Source of the DNA: Melastoma dodecandrum
Taxonomy: Eukaryota; Streptophyta; Magnoliopsida; Myrtales; Melastomataceae
DNA: 64,000 nucleotides
Assembly (NCBI GenBank): GCA_029817715.1
Contig: JARUPY010000394.1
Location: 558,001-622,000 of the forward strand
Direction of reading: 5' to 3'
Shown piece by piece: positions 1 through 12,143 of this stretch. Under the pieces are notes generated by a model. That model worked only from the letters and a program-made list of their open reading frames with translations, was not told the DNA's origin and did no database searches. Every line of letters begins with the position of its first letter. Position 1 is the stretch's first letter. The translations under genes and the position numbers were made by a program.

Positions 1-929
1 CCGGAATTAAAGAGGCCTCAAGTGAGCATCCCTTGTCAACTTGCACAGGGGAGAAACATACCTAATCACCTTATCATGAAATGTGAGAAGCCAGGCGAAA
101 TTTATGAACGAACGACATTTATGAAAGAACGACATTGGAGTGGCTCCCTCGTAATACTAAGAATCTCTTTTTAAAACTAAGGGCTCCCGAGAAGTAGGAC
201 CAGGACCGTTACTCCTAAAGTAATGATCATACGAGGGATGAGTTGTTGAGGACATGGGTTATGTGAACAATTAAACTTCCAATGTAGAAACCACAAGAGC
301 AAGGGGGATGAGATGAGGGGTAAACCAAGGAGATGGATTAAGGGAAGGCAAATGAAACTAACCATAGCAATGAGAAGGAAGCAATCGGACTACACTATAT
401 GCTCTAATCCAAGAATGGAATTATGTGAGCTGTTCCTAGTATTGTGAACAAACGGTATGATAGCCCAATTCTAATGATTGTGCGGATGAGTTATTGTATG
501 TAACGTGGAAACACATATCCAGGGTTCAAGGGTGAAAATGGGGACGAGACCATCGAACTTGGGAATGACATACTTAGGACCGACAACATATGGTAGGGAT
601 GTGCAAGATGATAGGCATTCAGGGTATATGGTGACGTAATAGAGATTGAAAGACCAATTAACGGAATTAATGGAATTAAAGGTTGAATGATACGATAGAA
701 AGGGAATCTAGAGATTAATAAATGATGATGTCAATATGCATCTCAAAACTAGGTAAACATGTAGGGTAGGTAGAGATCTTCAAGGGAGAGATCGAAGCAA
801 ACTACTTAGGTGAATATATCCAACTTTTGAAGAAGAAAATGAATAATCCTAGGGAACTTTAAGGATGTAAACGAAATACAAGTTTGATTATCAAAGAAAT
901 GTATTTTTATAAAAAGAAATAAATTCGTG
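1..929. other. Unassigned sequence downstream of Tat-type integrase
   Basis: No coding similarity is recognisable here. The adjacent integrase runs on the minus strand and its C-terminal reading fades at about position 930. By position this stretch should hold the 3' end of that element (spacer, polypurine tract or 3' LTR), but I could not find a TG...CA LTR edge. The short ORFs are not convincing. Confidence 0.4.
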
Positions 930-1928
930 GATCTTACACCTGATCCCCCTCATTGAATGATCATGAAACCACTTTTTTATTGTAGTAGCGAGCAACGTGT
1001 TTTTTGAGAGCCGCTAGGTGATTTAGAACCATGATCTTGGTAGGCTTTAACTCTTATAGTTCTAGGAGCATGTCTTCCTCATATCTTTTGTGTTCTCCAA
1101 GTTGTCTAAGGAATTTGAGTGATCGGTACCACACTTTTATAAGGAGCATGGCATCGTTACCATACACCAAACTAAATGGGGCGACGCCTGTGCATTCCCT
1201 CTTAGTCACCTTGAGTGCCCAAAGTGTTTCCTGAAGCAGAGTGTGCCACATACATGGGTTATTCTGGATCATCCAATGTATGACCAGTTTTATTAGTTTA
1301 TTTGGGGCTTCCGCCTGCCCATTAGACTGAATATAATATGGAGATGAATTGAGCACTTTGAATCCAAATTTTTTGCCAAATTCATCGATGAGCTCTCCAT
1401 TAAACACGTTTGCGTTATCAACCACAATGCTCTGGGGAATCCCATATCGGTAAATCTTTATGAACTCTATTACATCTTTCTAATTAATCGCTTTGTGTGC
1501 CGTCGTTTCTATCCATTTGGTAAAGTAATCAGTGATGACTAGTATATACTCGTCTCCCTGCTTGAGTGTGGTTGTATTTCCCCCGTGATATCTAGTGCCT
1601 ACGTCTTTAAAGGCCATTGTTTCACTATAATGCTCATGTCTACCGCGGGGGTCCGTTTTACTGGTCCACACCGCTGGCAAGCTTGACAAGCTCGTGCCAA
1701 TTGATCAGCTCATCTTTATTCCGGGTTGGTGAACACCACCACACAAACCGTCACGTGTTTCCAACATGACAGAAGGACATTTTTATTAGTCTTTCTATAC
1801 AGGACTTGATCTAGCAAGACATAATCCCTAGCTATCACTTGAATTTTACTTTCGACCTTCATATCAGGGTTCTCGAGAAAGTGTCGTATTGGCTCTCGCC
1901 AATCCCTTTGTTGCTCTAGCAAGTCCAC
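930..1928 (-). pseudogene. Ty3/gypsy (Tat lineage) integrase, decayed
   Basis: Retrotransposon integrase, which would insert the cDNA copy into chromosomes. Reading down the minus strand, the piece from 1928 carries the N-terminal region before the core (an LLDQVLYRK-like stretch). The catalytic core follows: first Asp near 1590 (LDITG), the DYFTKWIE motif near 1525, second Asp in VVDNANVF near 1420, and the Glu in the NGQAEAPN motif near 1310. The stretch after it (SLVYGNDAMLL) and a YNKK...F.EGDQV-like C-terminus to about 930 match Tat-type elements. Stops and frameshifts split it into at least three frames, so it is non-functional. It continues directly from the RNase H modules at higher coordinates. 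Confidence 0.85.
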
Positions 1929-2475
1929 TACGTAGATCTGTTTGTCCTGCGGGCGATCATGCTCACTTTTGAAAAATATGTCCTGTTCCTTGGAACTCCG
2001 GGCGCTTCCGAATTAGCAGTACACCATTTCCTTTTGAAAATCTTGTGTCGCCCGTCAATCCAGAAGCCATATGAGCCAGCGGATTGGCCTCCTGGTTCTT
2101 TTCTCGCTTGACACGTGTTATCTCTGTCGTGCCCAACCTTTCCATCAGTCCTTTCGCTCTGGTTAAATACGGGGCTAGATGAGAGGTGTGGCATGTGCTT
2201 TTACCTAAAAGGCTTTTAGTTATTAGCTGGAAGTCACCGTGTATGGTTACACATTTTTCTTCTCCAATCAATGGCCAATTGAAGTGGTCAGATCAGGGCT
2301 TCATATTCAGCGATGTTATTAGTGACTTCACCGTCGAGGCGACGGGCTGCCCTAGTTTTATTTCCCCATGGTAACATGATAAGTACTCCTACTCCAACTT
2401 CAACCCTGTTGGATGACCCATAGAACCAAATGGTCCATCATTCTGGCGGGTCAACCTCATCAAGTATGCAATCAA
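1929..2475 (-). pseudogene. Second (additional) RNase H domain of Tat-type pol, decayed
   Basis: Between the RT-linked RNase H and the integrase lies a second RNase H-like segment. On the minus strand it shows a VGVGVL-like strand near 2390, the NNIAEYEALI motif near 2310, a HGDFQLITKSL strand near 2230 and an EKNQEANPLAHMASG motif near 2085. A second RNase H between RNase H and integrase is a known hallmark of the Tat lineage (Ogre, Retand and relatives), and it is the main basis for assigning the lineage. Several stops and a frame change around 2190 show it is dead. Confidence 0.75.
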
Positions 2476-2950
2476 GATTGTCCTATCCGTAATGTGTAAC
2501 AAATTCAGCTAGGGCATGTCCCTTGACCAAGGCTTGTGGCTTGTGGATGAGATTGTATGCCGAGAGAACTAAGCTCCACTTGTCAATCCTATCTGTCAGC
2601 ATGATTACTGGTGTCTTGGACTTGACATATACCTCATTGGACCCAATGTAATGTCTGAGCTTAGTTACTGCATAATAGTGGAGAGACGCATTTTCTTGAT
2701 GTGTGTATCTTTGCTCTGTTTCTATGAGGAACCAAAACAAGTAATAAATGTCCCTCTCTATCTTCTCCAGCTCCTGTGCCAACAAAGCTCCGATATTGGA
2801 TTGGGATGTGGCTACATACAGGATGTATGGGGCTTTTGTATTTGATGGTGCTAGCACGGGAGGATTCGTCAGGTAATCCTTTATCTATTGAAAGGCTCGC
2901 TTGTATTGCAGCGTTCAGGTTACTTGTCCTTTTCCTTTGTCTTTCAAGAT
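2476..2950 (-). pseudogene. RNase H domain of Ty3/gypsy pol, decayed
   Basis: Minus-strand reading gives the start of a gypsy RNase H: PYILYVATSQSNIGALLAQE near 2800, then a YYL...EQRYT...ENASLHYYAVTKLRHYIG stretch, and a WSLVLSAYNL...KGHALAEFV end near 2500. These match the positions of the usual 'L-Y-L-A-V-S...A-L-V-A-A-V-R-K-L-R-x-Y' signature. The domain would degrade the RNA strand of the RNA:DNA hybrid. It has frame breaks and is joined to the RT upstream and the additional RNase H downstream. Confidence 0.8.
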
Positions 2951-3768
2951 TGCCTGAAGATGCTAGTATTAGACGTGACGTTTCCCAGAAAGGCCTGAAG
3001 TTACTTCTTGGTTCGAGGATCGGGTAAGTTCTGGATGACATATGTTCTAAGGGGATCAACTTCGATCCCTCTTTGATGTACCAAGAACCCGAGAAACTAT
3101 CATTTTCAGACTCCGAACACACACTTTAACAGATTTAGCATAAGCTTGTGCGTTTGCATTTTTCGAAAGCTTCGTTCAACTGTATATGGTGGTCCTGAAT
3201 TTGCCTGGACTTTACAACCACGTTGTCATGTAGAAGTTGACTATTTTCCCTATCATTGGGCCGAAAATGAGGTTCATTGTCCTACTATTTTCCCTATCAT
3301 TTGGCTGAAAATGAGGTTAATTGCCCTTTGATAAGTGACTCCGACATTCTTTAGCTCAAATGGTATGACGACCCATTCGAAGATTCCTATTAGGCACCTA
3401 AACACTGTTTTGTGTATATCTTCGTCAACGATGAAGATTTCATTGTAACCTGAATACCCGTCCATGAAGGAGATTAGCTTAATTCCTGCAGCTTTATCTA
3501 TCAGATCATCAGCGACCGACATGGGGTATTCGTATTTGGGTGTTGCTTTGTTAAAGTCGCGAAAATCTATCCATACCGTACTTTTGTCATTTTTCTTGAC
3601 AATAAGACTATGCTAGATATCTAGTCCACATATTTCGCGGTCGTTATATAGCCTGTTTTGAACAGCTTCTTTATCTCGTTATAGACCATCTGGGCTACTT
3701 CTCTAGACATCCTCCTTAGGGTTTGTTTCACCGATTTAAGTTTGCCGTCCCTGGGGAGCCTAGGTTTG
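2951..3768 (-). pseudogene. Reverse transcriptase, main part, Tat-type Ty3/gypsy, decayed
   Basis: From 3768 downward the minus strand reads through a KPRLPRDGKLKSVKQTLRRM segment, then IVKKNDKSTVWIDFRDFNKATPK near 3590, the LISFMDGYSGYNEI motif near 3475 and a VVIPFELKNVGVTYQR motif near 3360. The catalytic F/Y-x-DD box expected near 3270 is disrupted: the region around 3240-3310 contains a duplicated TTTTCCCTATCATT segment. The start of this RT-proximal region lies about 4 kb away at 7.78-7.98 kb, because a repeat has been inserted at 3769-7760. Confidence 0.85.
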
Positions 3769-4904
3769 TTGGTGTAACAATGGCACTAAGAGGGGGGTGA
3801 ATTAGTGTAATAGCCTTTTTAGCCCTTTTCACAACTAATAATACCTTGCAGCGGAAGGTTAGGTTTCTGTAGATTACAGAATCCTAGAACACAGTAGATC
3901 CCGAAGTGAACTGCTTCATAAGAGATGGACCAGCCAAAGTATGATATGAGATATGATTATGCAGTCTTGTGAAGGTTTCTGCAGTAGCAGAAGTTTGATG
4001 CAGAAGGTTGATGCTTCTATTATAAAGGTTCTACAAATCTGACCACTTTAAGTGTGATCAGCAACGTCTACCCCAAGATCTGAAAGATACTTGTAATAGT
4101 AGAAGGTTGTTACAGAACCTTGTAGGTTTCTGCACTACCAAGAGATGATCTACGAGAGCTAGATCGAATGAAACAACTCCAGAACTTGAGTGGTTTCTAT
4201 AGCGTACGATGTTTGATATAGGACCTTTGGAGTCTCTGCTCAGGCACTTGCGTTTTGTCTGTTAATTTGCTTTTCCGTTTGCGCAGAAAGTAAATGAGAC
4301 ATGGAAAGTTTATAGTGGTTCGGCAATTACTTACTTCACGCTTCACCCTTATAGGATGGAATTCACTATTGAACACTTATAGCGAATACAAGACTGACAG
4401 AAGAAGTCAAACACTCCTGCAGAGGGTATTATAGATAGCCCTTCGACTTTTCCACTATGGATGTACTAGCAGAAGGTACCGAGACACTTTTCTAGTCTAG
4501 AAAGTGATGCAGATAGCCCTTTCGGCTTTTCTACTCACAGAAACCCGATGGGTTGTGATCAATAACCCTTTGGGTCGTGCACAGAGATCTGTGACTAACC
4601 CCAGAAACTCTCTGGTTGATGTTCTGCACTGAAGACAGTGACTAACTCCACAAATCCTATGGTTAGGATTCTGTAGAATGTGGCAGCTCCACGCAAGCAC
4701 GTAGCGGCCCTACATAGGCAGACAACCCCTAGAGGGTGGATTTTCCCTCCGACGGTTCTACGACCTGCTTGGGTCCTCACCAAGGGTTCCCCGATGCTTG
4801 GCTCCTCACCAAGACTTCCAGAAGCAGATATCACCTGTGGGACTTCTCCAATGCCTCCAGTAGGTACTTCCCTCTTACAGAAACACAAATGTCAGTGTCT
4901 CACA

Positions 4905-5070
4905 GTGAATCTCCCAGACGCGGCCTTTCTTCTGCTCACTGCTCACTGCCCTGGCATGTATACACCCCGACTTCTCCCTAAGCCTGATGCACGTTTGCCA
5001 TGCCACAGTGCAGCCAGATCCTTCACGACCTTGTTCACGTGCGGCACAGCTTACACCATGGACACCTTTT
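4905..5070 (+). repeat. Direct repeat copy 1 (about 165 bp)
   Basis: The stretch beginning CCCAGACGCGGCCTTTC and running through CCTGATGCACGTTTGCC and GTGCAGCCAGATCCTTC is repeated with moderate divergence at 6785-6945. The two copies flank the putative inner insertion (5.12-6.76 kb). They may therefore be duplicated terminal sequence, or one part of the outer repeat re-encountered after the inner copy. Confidence 0.75.
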
Positions 5071-6784
5071 TTCTGCACACACGAGCAAACCGGTTACAAA
5101 ACAACTGTTGGCCCTTTGATTGTGACTAAGAGGGGGGTGAACTAGTCTTTTCGTTTGAATAGAACTTTCACGACAAACTACAAAACCCTCACAGCGGAAG
5201 GCTTAGCTTGTGTGGTTTATAGAAACTTAAAGACAAATCGGAACACCTAGTTTTATAGTGGTTCGATGAATACACCTACTCCACTTTTGGGCTGCTTTCA
5301 CTAATAATTTGTAAATAGTGATTACAGTGTAGAATGTTGAACCTTCTGTGGTATAAGAAAATAGTTTCTTTAATCACGGGACGGTTAGACTAGCTTAGCC
5401 AATGCAAGAAACTCTCTTGCTGAGTTTGGGATGAGTCTAACTCGAATCACAAGGAAATTAACCGGACGTGACGAGCACAAAACCTTGGCTAGAAGCTTCA
5501 ACCTTCTGTGATGCTGTAGCGCGTTGTCCCTTATGTGGATCTGCGAACAGACTTGGTGACGCTTTCTCCACTTGCTTGGACATCATCTAGTGGGCTTCTC
5601 GCCAACCAACAAACTTTTTTCCCCAGGACCTGGTGCACGTAGTCTGACGTTATGGACAGTATTCCGATCAAGTCCCTCAGATCCGCAACCACTGACGTCC
5701 TCGACGCGGCTTCACCCATGCTCAACCGGTTGTAGTCACCTCCCCGCGAGAACGCTCCCTGGAGACTACATTCCTGCACACTCACAGACACGTCAAAACA
5801 CCAATAATATTGCGAAATGCCAAGACTTATCACGCTCAATTACAATAATCCCAATGAAATGTTTGTGTTTTTCTCTTATACAGCGATTCTGTCGTCCTGT
5901 AATTAAGGAAAGTTATTTTTCTAAAAATGAAATACGACCAGATTCATTCCTTTCGTGGATCAAATGATTGGGAATGATTTCCATCTAATTTCGCATCAAT
6001 CAGATTGTCCTATTACCAGATATTGCATTACATATGGTTGCGCCAGATTTAGTCCACTACCTTCTATAGTTGGAAAGAAAAATTATTTTGTTCCAACTTG
6101 GGAATTCTGATTATAGGCTCGTGCGTCTATCCATTCGGGACTTCTAGAACCAATTTCGTTTTAATTCGATGTTTTAATCTCTAGATAATGCACTATAGAA
6201 GGTTCGGCCAAAATTGAGAGTCAACCTTCTATAGATGGAAATAATCAATAATTTATTTCCAAAATGAAATAATTCGTTCCTCATAGACTTATCATTGTAT
6301 CTGGATGAAATTCAGGTGAAAAGTTTAAGTGAAAGTAATTTCTAAATAACATTATTCTTTACAGAAGGTTAGATAGAAATTTCCAAAAATAATAAAATAA
6401 TTTCCTTGATTAGGAAAAAATATTTTATTTTTCACTTTTAATTGTTTGTCTCACCAGATAAGTATTTAATATTAATTCAAATAATATTTCTAAGAATATT
6501 CCTCTTTTTAATTAATAAAATAATTAAGATAATAAATAAATAATTAATTAATATTTAATTATTAAAATATATAATTGTGTAAATATTTTCTAATCACATC
6601 ATTCATTCTGAAATGATAATTGGAGGATGTAGAAAATATTTTTGTGATATTTTTCCTTTATTAGGAAGCATATCTTAATTACAGGAGGTTGAGCTTCTGT
6701 AAAGTCATAGTAGGTCAAACCTGATGTAGCTGACACGTCATCAAAACCATATCAATAACAACCGATACCAATACCTCCCCAGAT

Positions 6785-6945
6785 TCCTCCAGACGCGGCC
6801 CTTCTTCTACTCACTGCCTTGGCACGTGTACATCCCGACTTCTCTCTAAGCCTGATGCACGTCCGCCACGCCATAGTGCAGCCAGATCCTTCGCACCCTC
6901 ACTCACATCCGGTCTAGCTTGTACCCAGGGTACCAGCCTTCTGCA
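6785..6945 (+). repeat. Direct repeat copy 2 (about 160 bp)
   Basis: Partner of 4905-5070: CCAGACGCGGCCCTTC, CCTGATGCACGTCCGCC and GTGCAGCCAGATCCTTCGC occur in the same order and orientation. Mismatches and small indels are spread through it, so it is an old duplication. Confidence 0.75.
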
Positions 6946-7760
6946 ATCGAATGCTCAACCCCAAAGAGAACGAAAACTCACAAGTCTCTTATAATACCAT
7001 ACACTCACTCTACACATAAGTCGTCTCCTATTCTATCTAACAAATGTCCTATCTTATACAAAATAGATATTACATATTTACAGAAAGTACATTGTCTGAA
7101 GGAAGTCTCTGCAAAACATGGAAACAAAATATTAGCCAAATAAAATATTCCCTCATTGGGAGAGACGCTCCATATCACTTGAGGATTAATCATGCTATAT
7201 GGTCATGATTGTGTTCACGATCTTAGGTGATAGGGCTTGCAGAAGATTCGGACAGATAAGATCCGTAAGGCTTCTGTAAATGGAAAATAGATAATCTTGG
7301 TTTCCAAAATTGGTTGGCAGACCTTCTAGATATAGACGCGTGTGGGGTACGTCCATATTCAGATGGGTTGTTCTTTGCCATGATTCATAACGAATCTGGA
7401 CGTGCTTAGATACAAGAGGAAGGATTGAATGACCTTTGGATAGTTCCAGCTCAGTTAGCAGAACCTTGTATCAGAGCTTTCCATAAATAGAGTGATTTCT
7501 TCCCTTAAAGAGAGTAGATCAACTCACATGGAAATAAATCGTAATCAAAATGATTTTAATTAACATGTAATCCCATATGAATGTATTTAAATAATCAAAT
7601 GATTAATTTAAATAATTCCTAGTATTAATTAGGTGACAAAAGGTACGGAACAGACTGTCCGTGTAGGTTAACCTTCTGCAGAGTAGTAGAAGCTTTCCTT
7701 CTGCACAGCAAAAGTTTACCTTTTGTATGGCATCATCAAAACCATAGTAATAAGGTTAAA

Positions 7761-8597
7761 CCAAATTTCGGTTGAGGCCTGACAATTATGTATAATCCCA
7801 CGTAAAGGAATCTTTGTAAGCACGTAAGACCCCTTTGATGGATTCCGATTCTATCAAAATTAGAAGCGGGCTGAGGTAAGTAATTCGCGGTTCTTCTGTG
7901 GTTCCCAAGTTAATTTCACTTATAGGGTCACAAGGGACAAGAGAAGTATTAGAAATCTCTTTATTGATTGAATAAATCAACTGTGCGCCTGGCGCGTTTC
8001 GAGGAACAAACTAGTATGACCCCTACTTATTCTAGATGCCTTGTACTTGTCTATGCGTTCTAGGACATCCGATATTGGATTAGGCGTCTTGCTCATCATT
8101 GGTAAATCATGGAGTTTATCAGACTCCAACTCTATCTTTGTCTGTTGGCTTTGTTTTATTCTCTGTCTATTGGCTTGTGTTGTCGCCATGCAAACCTGCT
8201 TCGCGCGTATCCTTCTCCAATGGGGTCAGGGACTCACTTACTTCTTGCGGTTGTTTGTAGCCCCATCCGGTTTGGTTAATCGGCTGCTGCACAGACGCTG
8301 GAGGTGGTCCGTCATAGGACACTAAGAATTTGGATTCTGTTTCTCCTAGGGGCCAACATTTGGGTCACGAAGCATGTATCTCCATCTAAGCGTCATCTCC
8401 TTGACTTGCTCTACTGCTCCTGCACATACATAGGACATGTTAGTGTTTTGACCACTTCCCCCGTGATGACTTTTATGCCATGGTTTCGGTAAGAGCTCTT
8501 GGTGGAGTGTGGATGGAATGGCACCGGCTTCATCTGGCCAATATCTCTCTAAAAGGTCGGCAAAAGATAGCTTTATGTCGACCAAGAAGAAGGCTGT
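7761..8597 (-). pseudogene. Tat-type pol, segment between protease and RT, decayed
   Basis: The minus strand from 8585 reads RYWPDEAGAIPSTLHQ, matching the 'R-P-W-I-H-x-A-G-A-x-P-S-T-L-H-Q' segment that ends the protease region of Tat and Athila elements. From 7980 down it reads EINLGTTEEPRITYLSPLL and YKDSFTWDYT, the acidic linker just before RT, followed by a stop and an LNRNLV remnant at about 7765. This is the upstream half of the RT at 2951-3768. The ORF at 7977-8189 lies in the poorly conserved linker. Confidence 0.75.
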
Positions 8598-9038
8598 CTA
8601 CTTTTTGTGAGTGCCATCACGGAGTTGGATAGATACTACCTCCAAGCATGGGGAAGTATTCCCATTGAAGCCGCTGACACTTATATCGGTTTTTTCCAAA
8701 TCAACCACATCTTCCCCTAGACGTTTGTACGTTTCAAGTGAAAGTATATTTATAGTATCCCCGTTATCGACTAAAACGTTATCTATCGCCACGTTGTTGA
8801 ACGTCGTCTGAATATGCAGCGGATACATATGTTTCCGAAGCAACGTAGGGGCTCTCTTATTACCCCACTTGGCAAACTCAGTGGGGAGCATGAGGACGTT
8901 ACAGCATGTCCCATTCACTTTCGGAGGATTCTTGAATTGAAGGGGAGTGTAGTCGCTCAGAGTGTTGGATCCAAGATCACTCACTAGGCCTCCGTCTTTC
9001 GGGATGTTCGAATAGGCCTGTCTTGTGCGTTTTTTCAT
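8598..9038 (-). pseudogene. Aspartic protease of Tat-type Ty3/gypsy
   Basis: A 146-residue open stretch. After about 70 poorly conserved residues comes LHIQTTFNNVAIDNVLVDNG, containing the D-N-G active-site triad of Tat/Athila proteases (here followed by D-T rather than S-S). ILSLETYKRLG and a SGFNG...EVVSIQLRDG strand follow, as in this family. It would cut the Gag-Pol polyprotein. It is open, but the flanking gag and pol frames are broken, so it is part of a dead element. No gag could be recognised upstream. Confidence 0.75.
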
Positions 9039-9560
9039 AGCATGTCGTGTCCTTCTTTCTTTCCGTCTCTTCGCCCCCTTAGTGGGTGGTTGTGGCCATG
9101 GCGTGTTTATGCGGGTAATCTTTTAGAGGTACTCGAGGAAAGATATGAGGGCACGGTTGATAATCTTTTGTGGGCACAGTCAGCGGGCCTTTTTTTACAT
9201 GTCGATTGTGTTCTATTTGAATGAACTCCATAATTAATGACCATAAAATTGTCTTATGTAAACAATTGTCCATAAAAATAGAAACTAACATATATAGTCC
9301 AAAACCACTACCTTTAAAAGTGATTTCATTAAAATTTATCATTTTAAATAACCCCTCGGATATCCCACAAAACAAGAATATCAGGAACTCGACTTTCATT
9401 TGAAACTTTGATTCCACAAAGTGGATTATTCTTAATGGATTACTTGAGTCTAGGTAGGCCTCAGAATTGATTTTTTTTTAATGACGTGGCGATTCGCTAT
9501 TTATGATACAATGCAATTTGTTTAACTTGATGTGCAAATAATATGGCTCAACAAATTTAC
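9039..9560. other. Unassigned AT-rich sequence
   Basis: A 112-residue minus-strand ORF (9079-9417) shows no gag or other motif I recognise. By position gag would be expected here, but no zinc knuckle is visible. The sequence ends abruptly at the LTR edge at 9561. Confidence 0.4.
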
Positions 9561-10300
9561 TGTATGCACGCCTTTCCTAGCACACGCGTGGTGGTTCGGA
9601 TGTAATGAGGATCCGAACCCGCTCCCCCTAATGTCCTTTGGTCGACACTTTGACTCGAACGTCGAGGCGCTGTGAAGGAAATCGGGGTCTATCTTTCCTT
9701 GGTTCCTAATCGAGCCTACTAGGACCTTCACCAATTGTTTTCATGTATCTTAGGAGGCAATGGGCAAATGGTGGAGCATGATTCTTAAAAGGAAATTTTG
9801 GGAAGATCGGGCGCAGCTCTCGTCGCCTTCCCTCATCCATGACTCGTCCATAAATGGTTGTTATTGCTTAACCTAGATAAGCTATTACGGAGTCGCCACT
9901 AACTTATATTTATAAAACTGTTTAAGTCGGAAAAACAATTGGTTTGGGATTCCGAATTACTAGCTCTTACATCTAAACATGTGATAATGTGATGTTTGCT
10001 CAAAAAAAGGTTTTTGGTTCAAGCGTTGGACTTGATATGGTAATCACTCTTGACTCATGTCACTGTTTTACTGGTATTAGACCCGATTTACAGGCATTGG
10101 ATTTGATTCATGTCATGTTCATTGATTTACACCAAATATGCGGGAATAAACCTAAACGCCTAATGTCATGTGTACAAATACAAACAACTATTGAAATAAA
10201 AGAAGGCGGGGAAGGATGACGAAAAACCCTTAAGTAATTAATGCTTGGTCCCTCGTCCGGAGTTCCGGCTCTCTTGGTTGTTTCATCGCCACATAAAAAA
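9561..10300 (-). mobile_element. Ogre-like family LTR fragment (3' part of LTR, minus orientation)
   Basis: Starts with TGTATGCACGCC and then follows the order of landmarks found in the intact LTR at 38,828: CCTAGCACACGCG, GAGGATCCGAACCCGCTCCC, GACTCGAACGTCGA, GCTATTACGGAGTCGCC, CTAGCTCTTACATCTAAACATG and a GTTGGACTTG/GACCCGA segment. Divergence is high. No Ogre-type PBS follows below 9561, unlike the copies at 14,050 and 19,634. The upper boundary is not clear; similarity fades near 10,250-10,300. Confidence 0.75.
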
Positions 10301-11560
10301 GTATATGATAAAATATTAATATTTTGATAGTTTAATACCCTCAAATACAAATAAAAATAATAATTGTTGAGCTTCAAACATAACCGAACAAAATTATCAT
10401 ATATATATTAGACCTCAAATCTTAATGAATATATCCAACTTCGATCATTATTTTAATTTCCCTTATACGAACTTAAGTTTTGAAAGTAAAAAATATTTCA
10501 AATATTTTATTAAATGCATCTTAAAATCTGATTACTTTTCAAAAAATAAAAAACGAAAATTATATGGAATATAAATTATATTGTTGTAAATTTCCAAATT
10601 AATCACTGTCTGTTCGAGGAGCAAAATTGATGATGAGGTTGCAAAAGTCGATCTGGATTGAGAAGTCAAATTTTGATCGGCTGGAGGAACCAAAACTCGA
10701 TCGGATGAGGAGAGAGCTCGATGTCAGGACCGGAAAAACCGAAGTTCAATGTTGGCCCGACGAAAGAAGCTCCAAAGACCCAGACGAGAGAAGCAAACTC
10801 ACGAAGGAGGGCAACCTGAAACTTGATCCATTAACAAAGTTGGGAGGTGGGGAGATGCCAAAACTCAATAAGACAGCAATATGTTCCCAAAGTCAAAGGA
10901 GCCATAACTCCGTCCTTTGAGGGGAGTACAAAGCTCGATCAGTTGACCAAACTCGATCCCAAGCTGAAGAACAAACTCGATCGATGGAGTAGCCCAAGTT
11001 GATAACAACAAATTCGTGTTAGAAATTTTATCTGAGCTTCCATTAATTGCATATTCTTCGTTATCCTTTTATTTTGTTTCATTCTATTAAATTGCTTTTT
11101 ATCAAACGGGTTGTAATGTATACATGAAATTACATTAAAGTATCGTAATCACTAAAGTTGTTGGGATATGCACATCTCGTTTATATGATGTGGTTTATGG
11201 CTGGGTATATACTATTTTATAACCTACAGTCCAGTAATGGATCGTACATAAGTTACGATAAATTATGGCTATGTCCCTTTCCCAGTCCTTCAAACAATTA
11301 TTTAGTTAAGGGAAAAATTGACTTTTTATGAGGGACAACAATATATACAGTTTCCCATAAGGATGTGAGGGTTATGCTCTCAATTGTCAGTTATCTCTCT
11401 ATTAGATAGCCGTACAGGAAGGAAAAGGAGACGAAAATATACACCGCTCAGGTTTGTCTCATAGATTTGTAGAATGGCGAATACGAGTACCTTTTCTTTT
11501 TCCCTGATCTTTCTCGGTGACCGTAAACTCGCGAAATCGGTCCAATACTTCCCCTATTTT
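10301..11560. other. Unassigned sequence with CTCGATC-rich repeats
   Basis: AT-rich to about 10,600. From 10,640 to 10,990 there is a loose repeat of (A)AACTCGATC(GG) words, at least five times, resembling the tandemly repetitive middle parts of the Ogre-like LTRs. This may be a continuation of the LTR fragment at 9561, but no LTR start could be found. The 97-residue plus ORF (10,627-10,920) is read from this repeat and is not credible as a gene. Confidence 0.4.
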
Positions 11561-11960
11561 CTATGTTTTCTGTGACTCCAGCACATTTGTAATGGGATTG
11601 AAGGGAGCTGCTGTCAGTAGGGTAGCTGAAGACAGCACTGGTGGCGCTGCTGATGCAACAAGTGGTGGGATATATGTTGGTGATGTTCTTCCATCCAAGG
11701 ACTGCCCAGCAGCAAGTATGGTCAGGGGCAACGGAGGGAAAGCGGATATTGGGAAAGGCAGAGATGATTCCATCGAAACTGAGAACTCGACGGCGATGGG
11801 TGGAGGAACGGCAATGGTGACCCCGGTGGCGGGAGTTAGCTCATCCTCTACAGCTGGGGAACGAACTGTAGGGATCACCGCTGGTCCTGCAGAAGCTTCA
11901 GCCATCACCGCTTGGACAGTACGATATTTCTGACGCTTCCGGTAGGGAGCTATTGCTCAG
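11561..11960 (-). pseudogene. Ala/Pro/Val-rich reading downstream of ORF1, possible ORF1 C-terminal or gag-proximal remnant
   Basis: The minus strand reads a basic RKRQKYRTVQAVMAEA stretch at 11,960-11,890 and then a low-complexity Ala/Pro/Val-rich run of about 110 residues ending at 11,561. It lies 0.2 kb after the DUF7745-type ORF on the same strand, in a different frame. This would suit the variable tail of ORF1 or the spacer before gag. No conserved domain is visible, and the antisense frame is also open. Confidence 0.35.
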
Positions 11961-12143
11961 TACCTTGGTTAGGAATGAGAAAAGAATATTCGATCAGCAT
12001 GAAGCGGTGATACTATGGATGCATGACATGTAATGATGCATGACATGTCTAATGTAGGGATTGGATTGTTGTCACTGAATTCAATCCCAAAAGAAAAGAA
12101 TCGAATTAGATAGAAGCCAATAAGTTCGATATCGTCATAAAAG

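Larger units (their letters stand above)
3769..7760 (+). repeat. Non-coding repeat block inserted into the Tat pol gene
   Basis: This block interrupts a continuous gypsy reading: pol upstream of RT ends at about 7760 and resumes at about 3768, both on the minus strand. The block starts with the motif CACTAAGAGGGGGGTGAATTAG (3784-3805, here given in two parts of one motif) and ends with CATCATCAAAACCATAGTAA near 7745. A second start motif (GACTAAGAGGGGGGTGAACT, 5124) and a second end (CATCAAAACCATATCAATAA, 6739) lie inside, so a similar copy (about 5.12-6.76 kb) appears nested in the first. No gag or pol was found. A clean target duplication could not be read. It may be a non-autonomous LTR element or terminal region; the family is not identified. 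Confidence 0.6.

Noticed and set aside
4680..5129. 149-codon plus ORF with several overlapping frames on both strands
   Set aside because: Lies in the non-coding repeat; the matching repeat copy at 6.8 kb does not keep the frame.
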